Numbered from the stretch's first letter, positions 40,064 through 49,289 are shown. The stretch is 64,000 bases of DNA from Actinomadura oligospora ATCC 43269 (GCF_000518265.1 NZ_JADG01000003.1:496001-560000), one strand, 5' to 3'. Numbers and translations are program-made. Notes: generated from the letters alone by a model not told the origin.

Positions 40064-42271
40064 ATGGGCTGGGGCGCGCGGCTTGGTCGGGTCGGTGCGG
40101 CGCTGCTGCTGGGAGCGTCGGCGATGGGGTCGGGGACGGCGTACGCCGCCGGTGACGCGCCCGGTGCGCCGGGTGGTGGTTCGTCCTGGACCACGGGAGA
40201 CAAGCCGGCGCTCGGCACCGCCACCAACGCGGCGTCCAAGGTCTGGTTCACCGTGGCCAAGGGCGTGACCTCCGAGGTGTTCTACCCGAGGGCCGACGTG
40301 CCCGACGTGCAGGACCTGCAGTACGTGGTGACCGATGGGTCGAGCTTCACCGATCTGGAGCGGGAGGCGACGACGCACACGGTGTCGATGCCGGACGAGA
40401 AGTCGCCGGAGTACACCGTGACCAACACCGCGACGAACGGCCGCTACCGGCTGACCGAGACCTACGTGACCGACCCGTCCCGTTCGACCCTGCTGGTCAA
40501 GACGCGTTTCCAGTCACTGGACGGCGGGTCGTACCAGCTTCATGCGCTCTTCAATCCCTCGCTGGCCGGGAGTGGTGGCAACGACACCGGCGCGTGGGAC
40601 GCCTCGAACGGCGCGCTTGTCGCCTCCGACGGCCAGGCGGTGTTCGGTGGGACGGTGGCTTCGGCGTTGAAGTCCTCGGCGGGCTTCACCACGCACACCA
40701 GCGGCTACAGCGGGACATCCAGCGACGCCCTCACCGACCTCCGCGCCAACAGGCGCCTGACCGGCCAGTACGACACCGCGAACAGTGCTGGCAACATCGT
40801 GCAGGCAGGGCAGGTCCCGGTCGGCGCGGATACGACGTTCACGCTCGCGCTGGGATTCGGCACCGACAGGGCGACGGCGGCGTCGACGGCCAATGCGTCG
40901 CTGTCGGCGGGCTTCGCCGCGGCCGAGTCGTCCTATGGCTCTGGCTGGCACGGCTATCTGACCGGTAAGATCGTGCCCGCCAGCGTGTCCGGCAACACGC
41001 TGCTGCGCCGCACCTACCTGGTGGGCCTGATGACTTTGCACGGCCTGGAGGACAAGACGTTCCCCGGCGCGAACGTCGCGTCCCTGGCCACGCCCTGGGG
41101 TGACAACGTCGACGGCGGTGCGCTGAACGACGGCTACCACCGCGTGTGGGCCCGCGACCTCTACCAGCAGGGGACGGCCCTTCTCGCGGCGGGCGACGCC
41201 GGCCAGGCCAAACGCATGGCCCAGTGGTTGTGGAACCACCAGCAGATCACTGCTTGGACTCCGGGCGACGGCGTGACCTACGGGCCCGGGTCCTTCCCCC
41301 GCTACTCGCCGGTCGGCGGGGTCAGCGGGGCGACGCCGCAGCAACTCGGTTGCTGCGAGCAGTTGGACCAGGACGCCTTCCCGATCGTCCTGGCCTGGCG
41401 GACCGGGCTCACCGACGCCGCCACATGGTCGAAGATCAAGCTGACCGCCGACCACATCGTGGGCTTCGGCCCCGGCACCCCGGGGGAGCGCTGGGAGGAA
41501 GAGGGCGGCGTGTCGCCGTCCACCGTCGCGGCCGAGATCGCCGGCCTGGTCTGCGCGGGTGACATCGCCCGCCGCAATGGCGACACCGCGAGCGCCACCA
41601 CGTACGAGAACACCGCCGACTCGTGGCGGAACTCGCTGGACGGGTGGACGTTCACCACGTCCGGGTACTTCGGCGACCACTCCTACTACGAGCGGATCGA
41701 GCACGACACCAACCCCAACGACACCTACGCCCGCGCCTTCGCCGACGGCACCTGGTGGGAGCGCGACATCGTGGACGGCGGCTTCCTGGAACTCGTCCGG
41801 CTCGGCGTCCGCCCCGCGTCCTACGGGAACGTGACCGCCTCGCTGCCCGAACTCGACGCGGTCGCCTCGGTCACCGCCCCCAACGGCGATGTGTACTGGC
41901 ACCGCTACAACCACGACTCCTACGGCGAAAGCCAGGACGACGGCACCGGCTGGCCCGCGGGCCACGGCCACCCGACCGGCCGGGCGTGGCCGCTGCTGTC
42001 AGGCGAACGAGGCGAGTACGAACTGGCCGCGGGCCGTCCGGCGACCGCCCAGTTGAAGGTCATGGCCGACAGCGCGAACGACGGCCACCTCATCCCCGAA
42101 CAGGTGTGGGACAGGACCGACCAGTACGGCTTCACCTTCGGCAAGGCGACAGGCTCGGCCGCGCCGCTCGCCTGGGCCGAGGCCCAGTACGTCCGGCTCG
42201 CCCTGTCCATCGACGTCGGACGCCCGGTCGACCGTCCTTCGATCGTCACCTCCCGCTACGGCACGTCCTGA
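40064..42271 (+). CDS. Secreted GH15 glucoamylase/glucodextranase
   Basis: A 735-residue enzyme. It has a signal peptide (about 1-28, ending AYA-AGD) and an N-terminal beta-sandwich resembling the glucodextranase N domain (about 40-300, with KVWFTVAKGVTSEVFYP). An (alpha/alpha)6 catalytic domain of family GH15 follows (YHRVWARDLYQQG, catalytic acid region RWEEEGGVSPST, and later YWHRYNHDSYGE). It releases glucose from the non-reducing ends of alpha-glucans outside the cell. AAGGGG precedes the ATG. It is monocistronic; no maltose regulator is adjacent. Confidence 0.94.
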   Translation: MGWGARLGRVGAALLLGASAMGSGTAYAAGDAPGAPGGGSSWTTGDKPALGTATNAASKVWFTVAKGVTSEVFYPRADVPDVQDLQYVVTDGSSFTDLEREATTHTVSMPDEKSPEYTVTNTATNGRYRLTETYVTDPSRSTLLVKTRFQSLDGGSYQLHALFNPSLAGSGGNDTGAWDASNGALVASDGQAVFGGTVASALKSSAGFTTHTSGYSGTSSDALTDLRANRRLTGQYDTANSAGNIVQAGQVPVGADTTFTLALGFGTDRATAASTANASLSAGFAAAESSYGSGWHGYLTGKIVPASVSGNTLLRRTYLVGLMTLHGLEDKTFPGANVASLATPWGDNVDGGALNDGYHRVWARDLYQQGTALLAAGDAGQAKRMAQWLWNHQQITAWTPGDGVTYGPGSFPRYSPVGGVSGATPQQLGCCEQLDQDAFPIVLAWRTGLTDAATWSKIKLTADHIVGFGPGTPGERWEEEGGVSPSTVAAEIAGLVCAGDIARRNGDTASATTYENTADSWRNSLDGWTFTTSGYFGDHSYYERIEHDTNPNDTYARAFADGTWWERDIVDGGFLELVRLGVRPASYGNVTASLPELDAVASVTAPNGDVYWHRYNHDSYGESQDDGTGWPAGHGHPTGRAWPLLSGERGEYELAAGRPATAQLKVMADSANDGHLIPEQVWDRTDQYGFTFGKATGSAAPLAWAEAQYVRLALSIDVGRPVDRPSIVTSRYGTS

Positions 42272-42289
42272 GGGGGACCGGCCGGGTGG

Positions 42290-43678
42290 TCACAGTTCGT
42301 GGAGCGCCTCCTGCAAGGCGGTGATGATCCGGCGCGTGTCGACGTCGCTGGTGCGCCAGTTGCTGAAGGCGGCCCGTAGCGCCGGGACGCCGTCCAGGAC
42401 GGTCGGCGTGAGGAAGACCACGTCGGCGAGCCGGCCGGTGAGGGCGGCGAGGCGCTCGGCGGTGGGGTTCTCCGCCAGGGTGAAGCAGACGACGTTCAGG
42501 TGGACGGGCGCGAGGAGGCGAAGCCCCGGCGTCCCGTCGATGGTGTCGCCCAGGGCGCGGGCGCAGGCGACGCAGCGTTCCACGATCTCGCGGTGGCCGT
42601 CGCGCCCGTAGGCGCGCAGGGTGAACCACGCGGCGACGGCCCGCAGGCGGTGGGAGTTCTCCGGGGTGAGGTGGGCCGTGTCGGGGGTCTCGCCGAGCGG
42701 GCCGAGGTAGGCGGCCGCGTTCTGGAAGACGGCCGTCTGCAGGTCGCGTCGGCGGGTGAACTGGACCGCGCTGTCGTACGGCACGTTCAGCCACTTGTGC
42801 AGGTCGACGCAGACCGAGTCGGCCGCGTCCAGGCCGTCGACCAGGTGCGAGGAGTCCGCGGACAGGGCCGCGAAGGCGCCGAAGGCCGCGTCCACGTGCA
42901 GCCAGAAGTCGTGGCGCTCGCGCAACGCGCGGATGGCGCGCAGGTCGTCGAAGTCGGCGGTGTTGACCGTACCGGCGTTGGCGACGACCACGCACGGGCC
43001 GTCGGCCTCGTGTTCTCGCAGCGCCCGCTCCAGCGCGGCGATGTCGACGGCCTCCCGGCCGGGGAGGGTGTCCACCGGGACGAGGGCGGCGCGTCCCACA
43101 CCGAGAATCGACAGCGCCTTGGACACGCTCGAATGCGCGGCCCCGGAAAGGACCCGCACCGGGCCGAGACCGCCGACGCCGTCCTCGGCCGGTGAGACGC
43201 CCCTGCGCTCGCCGAGCCACTCGCGGGCGGTCGCGAGGCCGACGGTGGTGGACATGGTGGCGCCGCTGACGAACGTTCCGTGGTGCCGGTCGGACAGCCC
43301 GAAGAGGCCGCGCAGCCAGGCGATCGTCTCGCGCTCCAGGTGCTGTCCCGCTCCGTCCAGGGAGGAGAAGGCGTTCTGGTCCCAGGTCGAGGTCAGCCAG
43401 TCACCGGCCAGCGCCGCCGGGGTCACGCCCCCTGTGACGAATCCGAGGTACCGCGGCCCCGCGCTCGCCGAGAGCGTCGGTTCCCAACGCTCGGTGAACT
43501 CGTCTAGGGCCGCCTTCAGGCCCACGCCCCGCCCGGGCAGCGGTGTGGGCGGAGGAATCGGCACAGAAGGGACGACGTCCCGCTCGTCCAGGCCCGCAAG
43601 AAGGGCGGCGGCGTGCCGTTGGACGTCGCTGAGCAGCTTCGGCAACTCCTCGCGGTCCGCCGCAAGTCGCAGGTGCAT
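42290..43678 (-). CDS. PLP-dependent decarboxylase (group II, aromatic/glutamate decarboxylase-like)
   Basis: 462 residues from the ATG at 43678 (GGAG 9 bases upstream). Group II features are FVSGATMSTTVGLATAR, HVDAAFGAF (261-269, PLP-binding Asp263) and the Schiff-base Lys295 in DLHKWLN. The enzyme probably decarboxylates an aromatic or acidic amino acid; some relatives act as amine-forming or aldehyde-forming enzymes. It is divergent from a MocR regulator, and an inverted repeat (43740-43765) lies in the 93-base gap, indicating that the amine product or PLP level controls expression. Confidence 0.92.
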   Translation of the reverse strand: MHLRLAADREELPKLLSDVQRHAAALLAGLDERDVVPSVPIPPPTPLPGRGVGLKAALDEFTERWEPTLSASAGPRYLGFVTGGVTPAALAGDWLTSTWDQNAFSSLDGAGQHLERETIAWLRGLFGLSDRHHGTFVSGATMSTTVGLATAREWLGERRGVSPAEDGVGGLGPVRVLSGAAHSSVSKALSILGVGRAALVPVDTLPGREAVDIAALERALREHEADGPCVVVANAGTVNTADFDDLRAIRALRERHDFWLHVDAAFGAFAALSADSSHLVDGLDAADSVCVDLHKWLNVPYDSAVQFTRRRDLQTAVFQNAAAYLGPLGETPDTAHLTPENSHRLRAVAAWFTLRAYGRDGHREIVERCVACARALGDTIDGTPGLRLLAPVHLNVVCFTLAENPTAERLAALTGRLADVVFLTPTVLDGVPALRAAFSNWRTSDVDTRRIITALQEALHEL

Positions 43679-43739
43679 GAAGGATGTCTCCGTTCGTGTC
43701 GGCTGACCACGACCGTAGGCAGCCGTCGACCCGAGGGCA

Positions 43740-43765
43740 TGGTCCAATCATGGGAAACTGGACCA
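43740..43765. promoter_or_regulatory. Inverted-repeat operator between decarboxylase and MocR genes
   Basis: TGGTCCA (43740-43746) and TGGACCA (43759-43765) are perfect 7-bp arms around a 12-base centre. They fill the divergent promoter region and contain the TGGWCC core typical of MocR/PdxR-like sites. Confidence 0.65.
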
Positions 43766-43771
43766 GTGCGG

Positions 43772-45124
43772 ATGGGAGCCGAGCAGCTGGTCCGGGCCCT
43801 GGGGCCCTGGCGACGGTCCGACGCGACACTGATCGCGGCGCTGGACCGGGCCGTGCGGGACGCGGTGCTCGACGGCCGCGTACGCGTCGGCAGCGAGCTG
43901 CCGGCCGAGCGTCGCCTCGCCGCCGCCCTCGGGGTGAGCCGCGGCACGGTGACGGCCGCGCTGGAGCGTTTGCGTGACAGCGGATGGGTGGCCACCCGGC
44001 ACGGCAGTGCCAGCACGGTGCGGCTGCCCCCGGCCGCGGCGGAGCGGATCGCCCCCCTCTCGGCGACGGGGGAGGGCGGTGCCGTCACCGACCTGCGCCG
44101 GGCCGTGCCCGCCGCGCCGCAGGCGGCCTACCTGGCAGCGACCGGGCGCGCCATGGAACGGGCGGCCCCGCTGCTGGCCGAGCACGGCGAACCGGGGCCG
44201 GGCCTGCCCGAACTGCGTGCGTCGATCGCCGCACGGTACACCCGTGAAGGGCTGGCCACCCGGCCCGAGCAGATCCTCGTCACCAGCGGCGCGCGGGCCG
44301 CGCTGGCCCTGCTCGCCGCGCACTTCGAGCCCCGGGTGGCCGCCGTCGAGACCCCCACCTTCTTCGACGCGCTCCGCGTGCTGCGCGGCTCCGGGACGAA
44401 GCTGGCGGGCGTGAGGGTGAGCAGCGAGGGCTGGGACCCCGACCAGCTCGAGGCCGCCTTCACCGCCGCCCGAGGGCAGCTCGCCTACCTGGTGCCCGAC
44501 TTCCAGAACCCCACCGGCGCGCTCATGCCGCAGCGAACCCGCCGGGCCGTCGCCGACCTGGCAGACCGGCACCGGGTGACCGTCATCGCGGACGAGACCA
44601 TGCGCGACCTCGACCTGCGCGACCGTCCGGAGCCCGTGCCCCGGATCCGCGGCGCGGTGCTGATCGGCTCGACCAGCAAGGCGATATGGGCCGGCCTGCG
44701 CATCGGCTGGATCCGGGCGGCGACCCCGCTCATCAGGCGACTCCAAAGCCATCCCCTTGCCGGACCGCTGTCCGCGTCGCCCGTGCAGGAGCTCGTCGCC
44801 GCCGAACTCCTGGGCGACCTGGAAACGGTGCTCCATAGACGCCGCGTCGAACTCAGGCAGCAGCGCGACCACCTCAGCGGGCTGCTCGGCCACGACACCC
44901 GCTGGGACTTCACGGTTCCGCCCGGCGGCCTGGCACTGTGGCTGCGTCTCGCCGCCACTCCCGCCGACACGGTCGTCGAAAGGGCAGGCAGGAGCGGGGT
45001 CGAACTCACCTCCGGCCCGCGCTTCGCGGCCGACGCCACCCTCACCCACCACCTGCGCGTCCCGTACACCCCGCCACCCGACGTGCTCGATCGGGTCGCC
45101 GCGGCCATCGACGCGGCCTGCTGA
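43772..45124 (+). CDS. MocR-family regulator of the adjacent decarboxylase gene
   Basis: About 450 residues from the ATG at 43772 (a GTG at 43766 is possible). An N-terminal GntR winged helix (AERRLAAALGVSRGTVTAALE) precedes an aminotransferase-like domain with YLVPDFQNPTGALMP, ADETMRDLDL and the PLP Lys in STSKAIWAGLRIGW. The lysine and surrounding PLP residues are kept, so it should bind PLP. It probably autoregulates and controls the divergent decarboxylase through the TGGTCCA/TGGACCA repeat. Confidence 0.93.
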   Translation: MGAEQLVRALGPWRRSDATLIAALDRAVRDAVLDGRVRVGSELPAERRLAAALGVSRGTVTAALERLRDSGWVATRHGSASTVRLPPAAAERIAPLSATGEGGAVTDLRRAVPAAPQAAYLAATGRAMERAAPLLAEHGEPGPGLPELRASIAARYTREGLATRPEQILVTSGARAALALLAAHFEPRVAAVETPTFFDALRVLRGSGTKLAGVRVSSEGWDPDQLEAAFTAARGQLAYLVPDFQNPTGALMPQRTRRAVADLADRHRVTVIADETMRDLDLRDRPEPVPRIRGAVLIGSTSKAIWAGLRIGWIRAATPLIRRLQSHPLAGPLSASPVQELVAAELLGDLETVLHRRRVELRQQRDHLSGLLGHDTRWDFTVPPGGLALWLRLAATPADTVVERAGRSGVELTSGPRFAADATLTHHLRVPYTPPPDVLDRVAAAIDAAC

Positions 45125-45349
45125 AACCAGCCGGGAGCGGTCGTACCTGGTGAGACCAGCCCAGGGCCTCGACGGCGCGGCAACAGGACGGTCTGGCCAC
45201 CACGTGCACCTACTTGCTTACGTTAAGTAATTGACCTGCCGGTTCGCTGCTTGGAAGGCTTCCCCTTGGGGGCGAGGTCGATTGATGGTGATCGCGCAAT
45301 CGGCGCCTCGCGCCCGAACGTCAACCGGGGGAGCGAGGGAGTGATGGCG

Positions 45350-45781
45350 ATGAACTCTCGTCCACGAGTGATTCGGATGGCCCATCGTCTGAGCGCGAAG
45401 GCCATCGCCTTCGGGGCCGCGGCGGTGTTCGTCACCGTTCCGTCCGCGTCGGCCGCCTCGGACGCCGACGCGTTCGCCGTGCTCTCCGGGTGCGGGGGCA
45501 ACATGCCCGCGCAGGCCTGGTGGAGCACGGGGCAGGCGAACTGCAGCCACTGGGGTACCCCGGGCGCCCGGGTGACCTACTCGTGGCACAGCCTCAAGGG
45601 GGACGGGTACAACGCCGTGCAGGTGCGCGGCTTCGATGGCAAGGGCCGGTCCACCTGGTACGGCTGCGGGTGGGCGGCGTCAGGAAAGTGCACCGTCTCG
45701 TGGGGCAACTACATCGCGACGCCCAAGGCTCGCGCCATGAACAAGGTGCACGCCGACCACATCTATTTCAGCGTGAGATGA
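45350..45781 (+). CDS. Small secreted protein of unknown function
   Basis: About 143 residues from the ATG at 45350 (GAGGGA 9 bases upstream; ATG 45344 is an alternative). A signal peptide (AKAIAFGAAAVFVTVPSASA) is followed by a mature domain of about 105 residues with four Cys (LSGCGG, ANCSHW, YGCGW, KCTVSW) and many Trp/Gly. This suggests a compact disulfide-bonded beta fold. I do not recognise the family; a cell-wall-binding or inhibitor-like role is conceivable. A very strong terminator follows. Confidence 0.75.
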   Translation: MNSRPRVIRMAHRLSAKAIAFGAAAVFVTVPSASAASDADAFAVLSGCGGNMPAQAWWSTGQANCSHWGTPGARVTYSWHSLKGDGYNAVQVRGFDGKGRSTWYGCGWAASGKCTVSWGNYIATPKARAMNKVHADHIYFSVR

Positions 45782-45793
45782 ACCGTGAACGCG

Positions 45794-45841
45794 GCGGCGG
45801 GCGGTCGGGTCGCCCGGCTGGGGGCCCCGACCGCCCGCCGC
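45794..45841. terminator. Bidirectional terminator
   Basis: A perfect 16-bp GC-rich stem (CGGCGGGCGGTCGGG at 45795-45809 with 45826-45840, plus one outer pair) with a 16-nt loop, between the convergent genes ending at 45781 and 45858. Confidence 0.85.
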
Positions 45842-45857
45842 GTGCTTTCGCGGCAGG

Positions 45858-46853
45858 TTACCTGGAGGACTCCTCGTACTCCTTCACCTTGGCGTTGTTC
45901 TTCGCGCTTCGGGAGCTCTTGGCGCCGGAGTCGCGCTTGGCCTTCTGGCCGCTCCCGGCGTCCTCCGCCTTCAGCGCCTCCTCGTGGGTCCTGACGACCT
46001 CGCTGTCGCGGATCTCGCCGCGCCAGCCCTCGATCTCGTCCCGGTGGGTGAGCGACCGGGTCATCACGTGACGGCGGAAGTGCTTGAGCTCCAGCCGGAC
46101 GCGACGGCCCTGCGCGCGCCAGATGTTGCCGGTCCGCTCGAACAGGCCCTGCGGGTGGTACTCGAGGACGACCAGGACGCGGGTGAGGTTCGGCGTCAGC
46201 TCGTGGAAGCTGATGGTGCCGTCCACGTGGCCCTTCGCGCCCTTGGAGCGCCAGACGATGTGCTCGTCCGGGACCTGCTCGACGATCGTGGCCTCCCAGG
46301 TCCGCTTGGACCAGAAGATCCTCGCCTGCCAGTTCAGCTTCGCGTCGTCCGCCTGGTCGACGCTGATGACCTTCTTCATGAAGGACGGGAACTCCTGGAA
46401 CTGGGTGAACTGGTCGTAGACGAGGCGGCGCGGCGCGCCCACGTCGGTGTGCTCGACGATGCTGGTGAGCTTCACCTTCTTGCCGTCGCCGCCCTTGCCG
46501 CCGCCCCTCTTCAGCAGGCCGCCCACGGTGTCCTTGAGGCGGCCGAAGAGCCCCTTCGGCTTCTCGGCGGGCTTCGCGGAGTCGGCCTCGGCCTTCTCCG
46601 CCTCGGGAGCAGTGGTGTCCTGCTCGGGCTCGTCGTCCCGGCCGTTGCGGTGGCCGAGCGCCCGGCGGGCCGCGACCGCGGCTCCGGCGCCGAGCAGGAC
46701 GCCGCCGGTCGCGCCGAGCGCCTTGCCGCGGGGGAGTCCGCCCGGCAGCCTCCGGACGACGCCGCCCAGCCCGCCGTGCTTGTGGCCGCCGACTGGCAGC
46801 CGCTTGGTGATCTTGCCGACGGGCACGGGGCCCGCCTTCGTTCCGCTTCTCAT
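45858..46853 (-). CDS. SRPBCC-domain protein, second of a tandem paralogous pair
   Basis: About 331 residues from the ATG at 46853 (GGAGG 8 bases upstream). An N-terminal basic/Gly region with a hydrophobic stretch (LGATGGVLLGAGAAVAARRAL) and an acidic linker leads to a polyketide-cyclase/START-like SRPBCC domain (about 155-290). Motifs are VPDEHIVWRSKGAKGHVDGT and LTRVLVVLEYHPQGLFERTG. A charged C-terminal tail follows. The same motifs, nearly residue for residue, occur in the upstream gene, so the pair arose by duplication. It follows that gene by 38 bases in one operon, probably under a SigB-like promoter. Ligand unknown. Confidence 0.88.
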   Translation of the reverse strand: MRSGTKAGPVPVGKITKRLPVGGHKHGGLGGVVRRLPGGLPRGKALGATGGVLLGAGAAVAARRALGHRNGRDDEPEQDTTAPEAEKAEADSAKPAEKPKGLFGRLKDTVGGLLKRGGGKGGDGKKVKLTSIVEHTDVGAPRRLVYDQFTQFQEFPSFMKKVISVDQADDAKLNWQARIFWSKRTWEATIVEQVPDEHIVWRSKGAKGHVDGTISFHELTPNLTRVLVVLEYHPQGLFERTGNIWRAQGRRVRLELKHFRRHVMTRSLTHRDEIEGWRGEIRDSEVVRTHEEALKAEDAGSGQKAKRDSGAKSSRSAKNNAKVKEYEESSR

Positions 46854-46891
46854 GGTGCGTTCCTCCCGCACATGTCGGTTCCGGGTTCTGG

Positions 46892-47680
46892 TCAGGAGGT
46901 CCGGACGACCTCGCCGTCATGGATCTCGCCGCGCCAGCCCCCGACCTCGCCGGGAGCGGTCAGCGCGCGGGTCATCACGTGACGGCGGAAGTGCTTCAGT
47001 TCCAGCCGGACGCGGCGGCCCTGCGCGCGCCACAGGTTGCCCGTCCGCTCGAACATCCCGCCGGGGCGGTAGTCCAGGACGAGCAGGACGCGGGTCAGGT
47101 CCGGGGTCAGTTCGTGGAAGCTGACCGTGCCGTCGACGCGTCCCTTGGCGGCCGTCGACCGCCAGACGATGTGCCGGTCGGGAACCTGCTCGACGATGGT
47201 CGAGCGCCACGTCCGGGTGGACCAGAAGATCCGGGCCTTCCAGCTCAGCTTCTCGTCGGTCTCCTGGGTGACGGCCACCACCTTCTTCATGAAGGCGGGG
47301 AAGTCCTCGAACCGGGTCCACCGGTCGTAGACCAGGCGGCAGGGGGCTCCGACGTCGATCTGCTCGACGATGGTGGTCGGCCCGCCACGCCGGCCGCCGC
47401 CGAAGATCCGCTTGAGCGTCTCCTTCAGGGCCGTCCACCCGGCGCTGAGCAGCGCCCGGGCCGGGGACCTCCCCTCATGGAGGGCGCGCGCGGCGGCGAG
47501 CGCGGCCTTGACCGCCGGGCCGCCGTGCTCGGCCTCGGCGGCCAGCCGCCGGACGGAGCGCTCCAGTTTCGCCTCGTACCGGGCGACGATCCGGCGCGTG
47601 ATCCTGTGGACGGCGCGGCCGGCGGCGAACGCGGCCAGGGAGCCGCCCGCGCCGACGGCCAGTCCCGTCCGGAAGTCCAT
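46892..47680 (-). CDS. SRPBCC-domain protein, first of a tandem paralogous pair
   Basis: About 262 residues from the ATG at 47680 (a GTG at 47692 is possible). An N-terminal Gly/Ala-rich helix with amphipathic Arg/Glu-rich segments precedes an SRPBCC domain with TIVEQIDVGAPCRLVYDRW, VPDRHIVWRSTAAKGRVDGT and LTRVLLVLDYRPGGMFERTG. It shares this domain and the end motif RHVMTR with its downstream paralogue. Proteins of this type are often stress-induced in actinomycetes. A SigB-type promoter lies 43 bases upstream. Confidence 0.88.
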   Translation of the reverse strand: MDFRTGLAVGAGGSLAAFAAGRAVHRITRRIVARYEAKLERSVRRLAAEAEHGGPAVKAALAAARALHEGRSPARALLSAGWTALKETLKRIFGGGRRGGPTTIVEQIDVGAPCRLVYDRWTRFEDFPAFMKKVVAVTQETDEKLSWKARIFWSTRTWRSTIVEQVPDRHIVWRSTAAKGRVDGTVSFHELTPDLTRVLLVLDYRPGGMFERTGNLWRAQGRRVRLELKHFRRHVMTRALTAPGEVGGWRGEIHDGEVVRTS

Positions 47681-47722
47681 GTCTCTCGTCACCTCGCCGT
47701 CCCATCGGAGTCGGCGAGCGGG

Positions 47723-47747
47723 CTACCCGCATAAGGCGGGGCAAAAC
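47723..47747 (-). promoter_or_regulatory. SigB-type stress promoter of the SRPBCC operon
   Basis: On the minus strand, GTTT (47744-47747), a 15-base spacer and GGGTAG (47723-47728) match the actinomycete SigB consensus GNNT-N14-16-GGGTAC/T, except for the last base. It is 43 bases before the first SRPBCC start codon. Confidence 0.6.
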
Positions 47748-47853
47748 AGGCCCCAGGCCAGGCCAGACCCGCCGATGTGCGGGGTGGTGGTCCGGATTCG
47801 GCCGTGGATCGTGTCGCCGTCTGGGACGGACGGTCGTGGGCGGATGATGGGGC

Positions 47854-48237
47854 ATGGACATCAACTGCGTGATCGTGGACGCCGCCGATCCGGAGAAGCT
47901 GGCGGCCTTCTGGAGCGGGCTCCTCGGCCGTCCGGTGGTCGGACGCGTCGGGCCGTACGTGTGGCTCGAACGCAGGAACGGCCTGGGCGTGGGATTCCAG
48001 CGAACCGACCGGGCCAAGGCGGGCAAGAACCGGTTGCACCTGGACCTGGAGTCGGCGGACCCGGCCGCCGAGCAGGCCAGAGTGGAGGCGCTGGGCGGAC
48101 GACGCCTCACCGAGTACGACCCCGGCGGGTTCCTCGTCATGGCCGACCCCGAGGGGAACGAGTTCTGCGTCATCCCCAAGGGCTCGTTCGAGGTCGACGA
48201 CGAGGGACGCGCCGACTACCTGACCGGTGGCCGCTGA
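47854..48237 (+). CDS. VOC-superfamily (glyoxalase/bleomycin-resistance-like) protein
   Basis: A 127-residue protein with a paired betaalphabetabetabeta fold: MDINCVIVDAADPEKLAAFW at the start, NRLHLDLESADP in the middle and VMADPEGNEFCVIP at the end. This is the PF18029-like glyoxalase subclass, common in actinomycetes, usually lacking a characterised substrate. It may be a metal-dependent lyase or dioxygenase, or a drug-binding protein. It is divergent from the SRPBCC operon and convergent with the aldo/keto reductase gene. Confidence 0.92.
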   Translation: MDINCVIVDAADPEKLAAFWSGLLGRPVVGRVGPYVWLERRNGLGVGFQRTDRAKAGKNRLHLDLESADPAAEQARVEALGGRRLTEYDPGGFLVMADPEGNEFCVIPKGSFEVDDEGRADYLTGGR

Positions 48238-48308
48238 GGATTCACGGGCCACCGGTCATGACGTCGAGTTCGGGGCGGCCGGACGAAGTCCGCCCCGCCC
48301 GCGAGACC

Positions 48309-49256
48309 TCAGACGGCGGCGTCGAGCTCGGCGCGCAGCTCCGGAGGGAGGACGAGGGCGGCGCCGGTCATGGCCTCGTCCAGCTGGGCCACGCTGCTCA
48401 CGCCGACGATCGGCGTGACGGGCGGGGCACCGCCGGTCAGCCAGGCGAGGACGACCTCGTTGCGGGTGACGCCGAGGTCGTCGGCGGCCTTCGCCAGCGC
48501 CGCCAGCCGGCGGGTGGTGCCCGGGTGGTCGTACGCCTCGGACAGCGGACGGTCGTCGCGGGTGTAGGCGCCGCTCAGCAGCGGGGTGTAGGCCCACACG
48601 GCCAGGTCCCGCTCGGCCCCCACGTAGTCCAGGGTCTCGTCGGTCACCCATCCGAGGCGGTGGTTGTGGTCGGGGACCGGCGCGCCGGGACGCGGCCTGA
48701 GATACGAGTGCCGCAACTGCAGGGCGGTGTAGCCCGTCCACCCGTTGGCCTCGGCGATGCGGCGAGACCGTTCCACCCGCCACAGGGCGAGGTTGGACGC
48801 GCCGAGGCGTCCCACGGTCGTGGACTCGGCCAGCTCGGCCAGCGCCTGAACCGTCTCGTCCAGCGGCACCGACCGGTCGTCCATATGCGTCCAGAGCAGG
48901 TCGACGTGGTCGATCCCCAGCCGCCGCAGGCTGCCCTCCACCGCCGACTTGACCGCCGGAGCCGACAGGCCCTCGCGGTTGCCCGGCCACTCGCCGTCGC
49001 CGACCGGCTGGGAGCCCAGCTTGGTGGAGATCAGGACCCGGTCGCGGACGCCCGGACGCCTGGCCAGCCACGCTCCGATGACGCGCTCGCTGTGCCCGCC
49101 CTCGCGCTCCGGGTTCGTCCAGAACGCGTAGCAGTTCGCGGTGTCGATGAGGGTGCCGCCCGCGTCGACGAACCGGTCCAGGATCTCGAACGAGGTCCGC
49201 TCGTCCGTCTCGCTGCCGAAGCGCATCGCGCCGAGAGCGAGGTTCAGCTCTGCCAT
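48309..49256 (-). CDS. Aldo/keto reductase
   Basis: A 315-residue (alpha/beta)8-barrel NADPH oxidoreductase. The catalytic tetrad can be read: Asp in LIDTANCY with its Tyr, Lys in LISTKLGS and His in LLWTHMDD. An AAGGAGGAGCAG ribosome-binding site precedes the ATG. It should reduce aldehydes or ketones in the cytosol. Its promoter carries a 24-bp perfect palindrome (49290-49313) resembling a MerR-family operator, although no MerR gene is nearby. Confidence 0.94.
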   Translation of the reverse strand: MAELNLALGAMRFGSETDERTSFEILDRFVDAGGTLIDTANCYAFWTNPEREGGHSERVIGAWLARRPGVRDRVLISTKLGSQPVGDGEWPGNREGLSAPAVKSAVEGSLRRLGIDHVDLLWTHMDDRSVPLDETVQALAELAESTTVGRLGASNLALWRVERSRRIAEANGWTGYTALQLRHSYLRPRPGAPVPDHNHRLGWVTDETLDYVGAERDLAVWAYTPLLSGAYTRDDRPLSEAYDHPGTTRRLAALAKAADDLGVTRNEVVLAWLTGGAPPVTPIVGVSSVAQLDEAMTGAALVLPPELRAELDAAV

Positions 49257-49289
49257 CTGCTCCTCCTTGGTCGGGACGGCAGAAGTCTC

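Noticed and set aside
45211..45229. TACTT-N9-AAGTA repeat upstream of the small secreted protein
   Set aside because: Short arms with a loose spacer and more than 100 bases before the start; not distinguishable from chance in an AT-rich patch.
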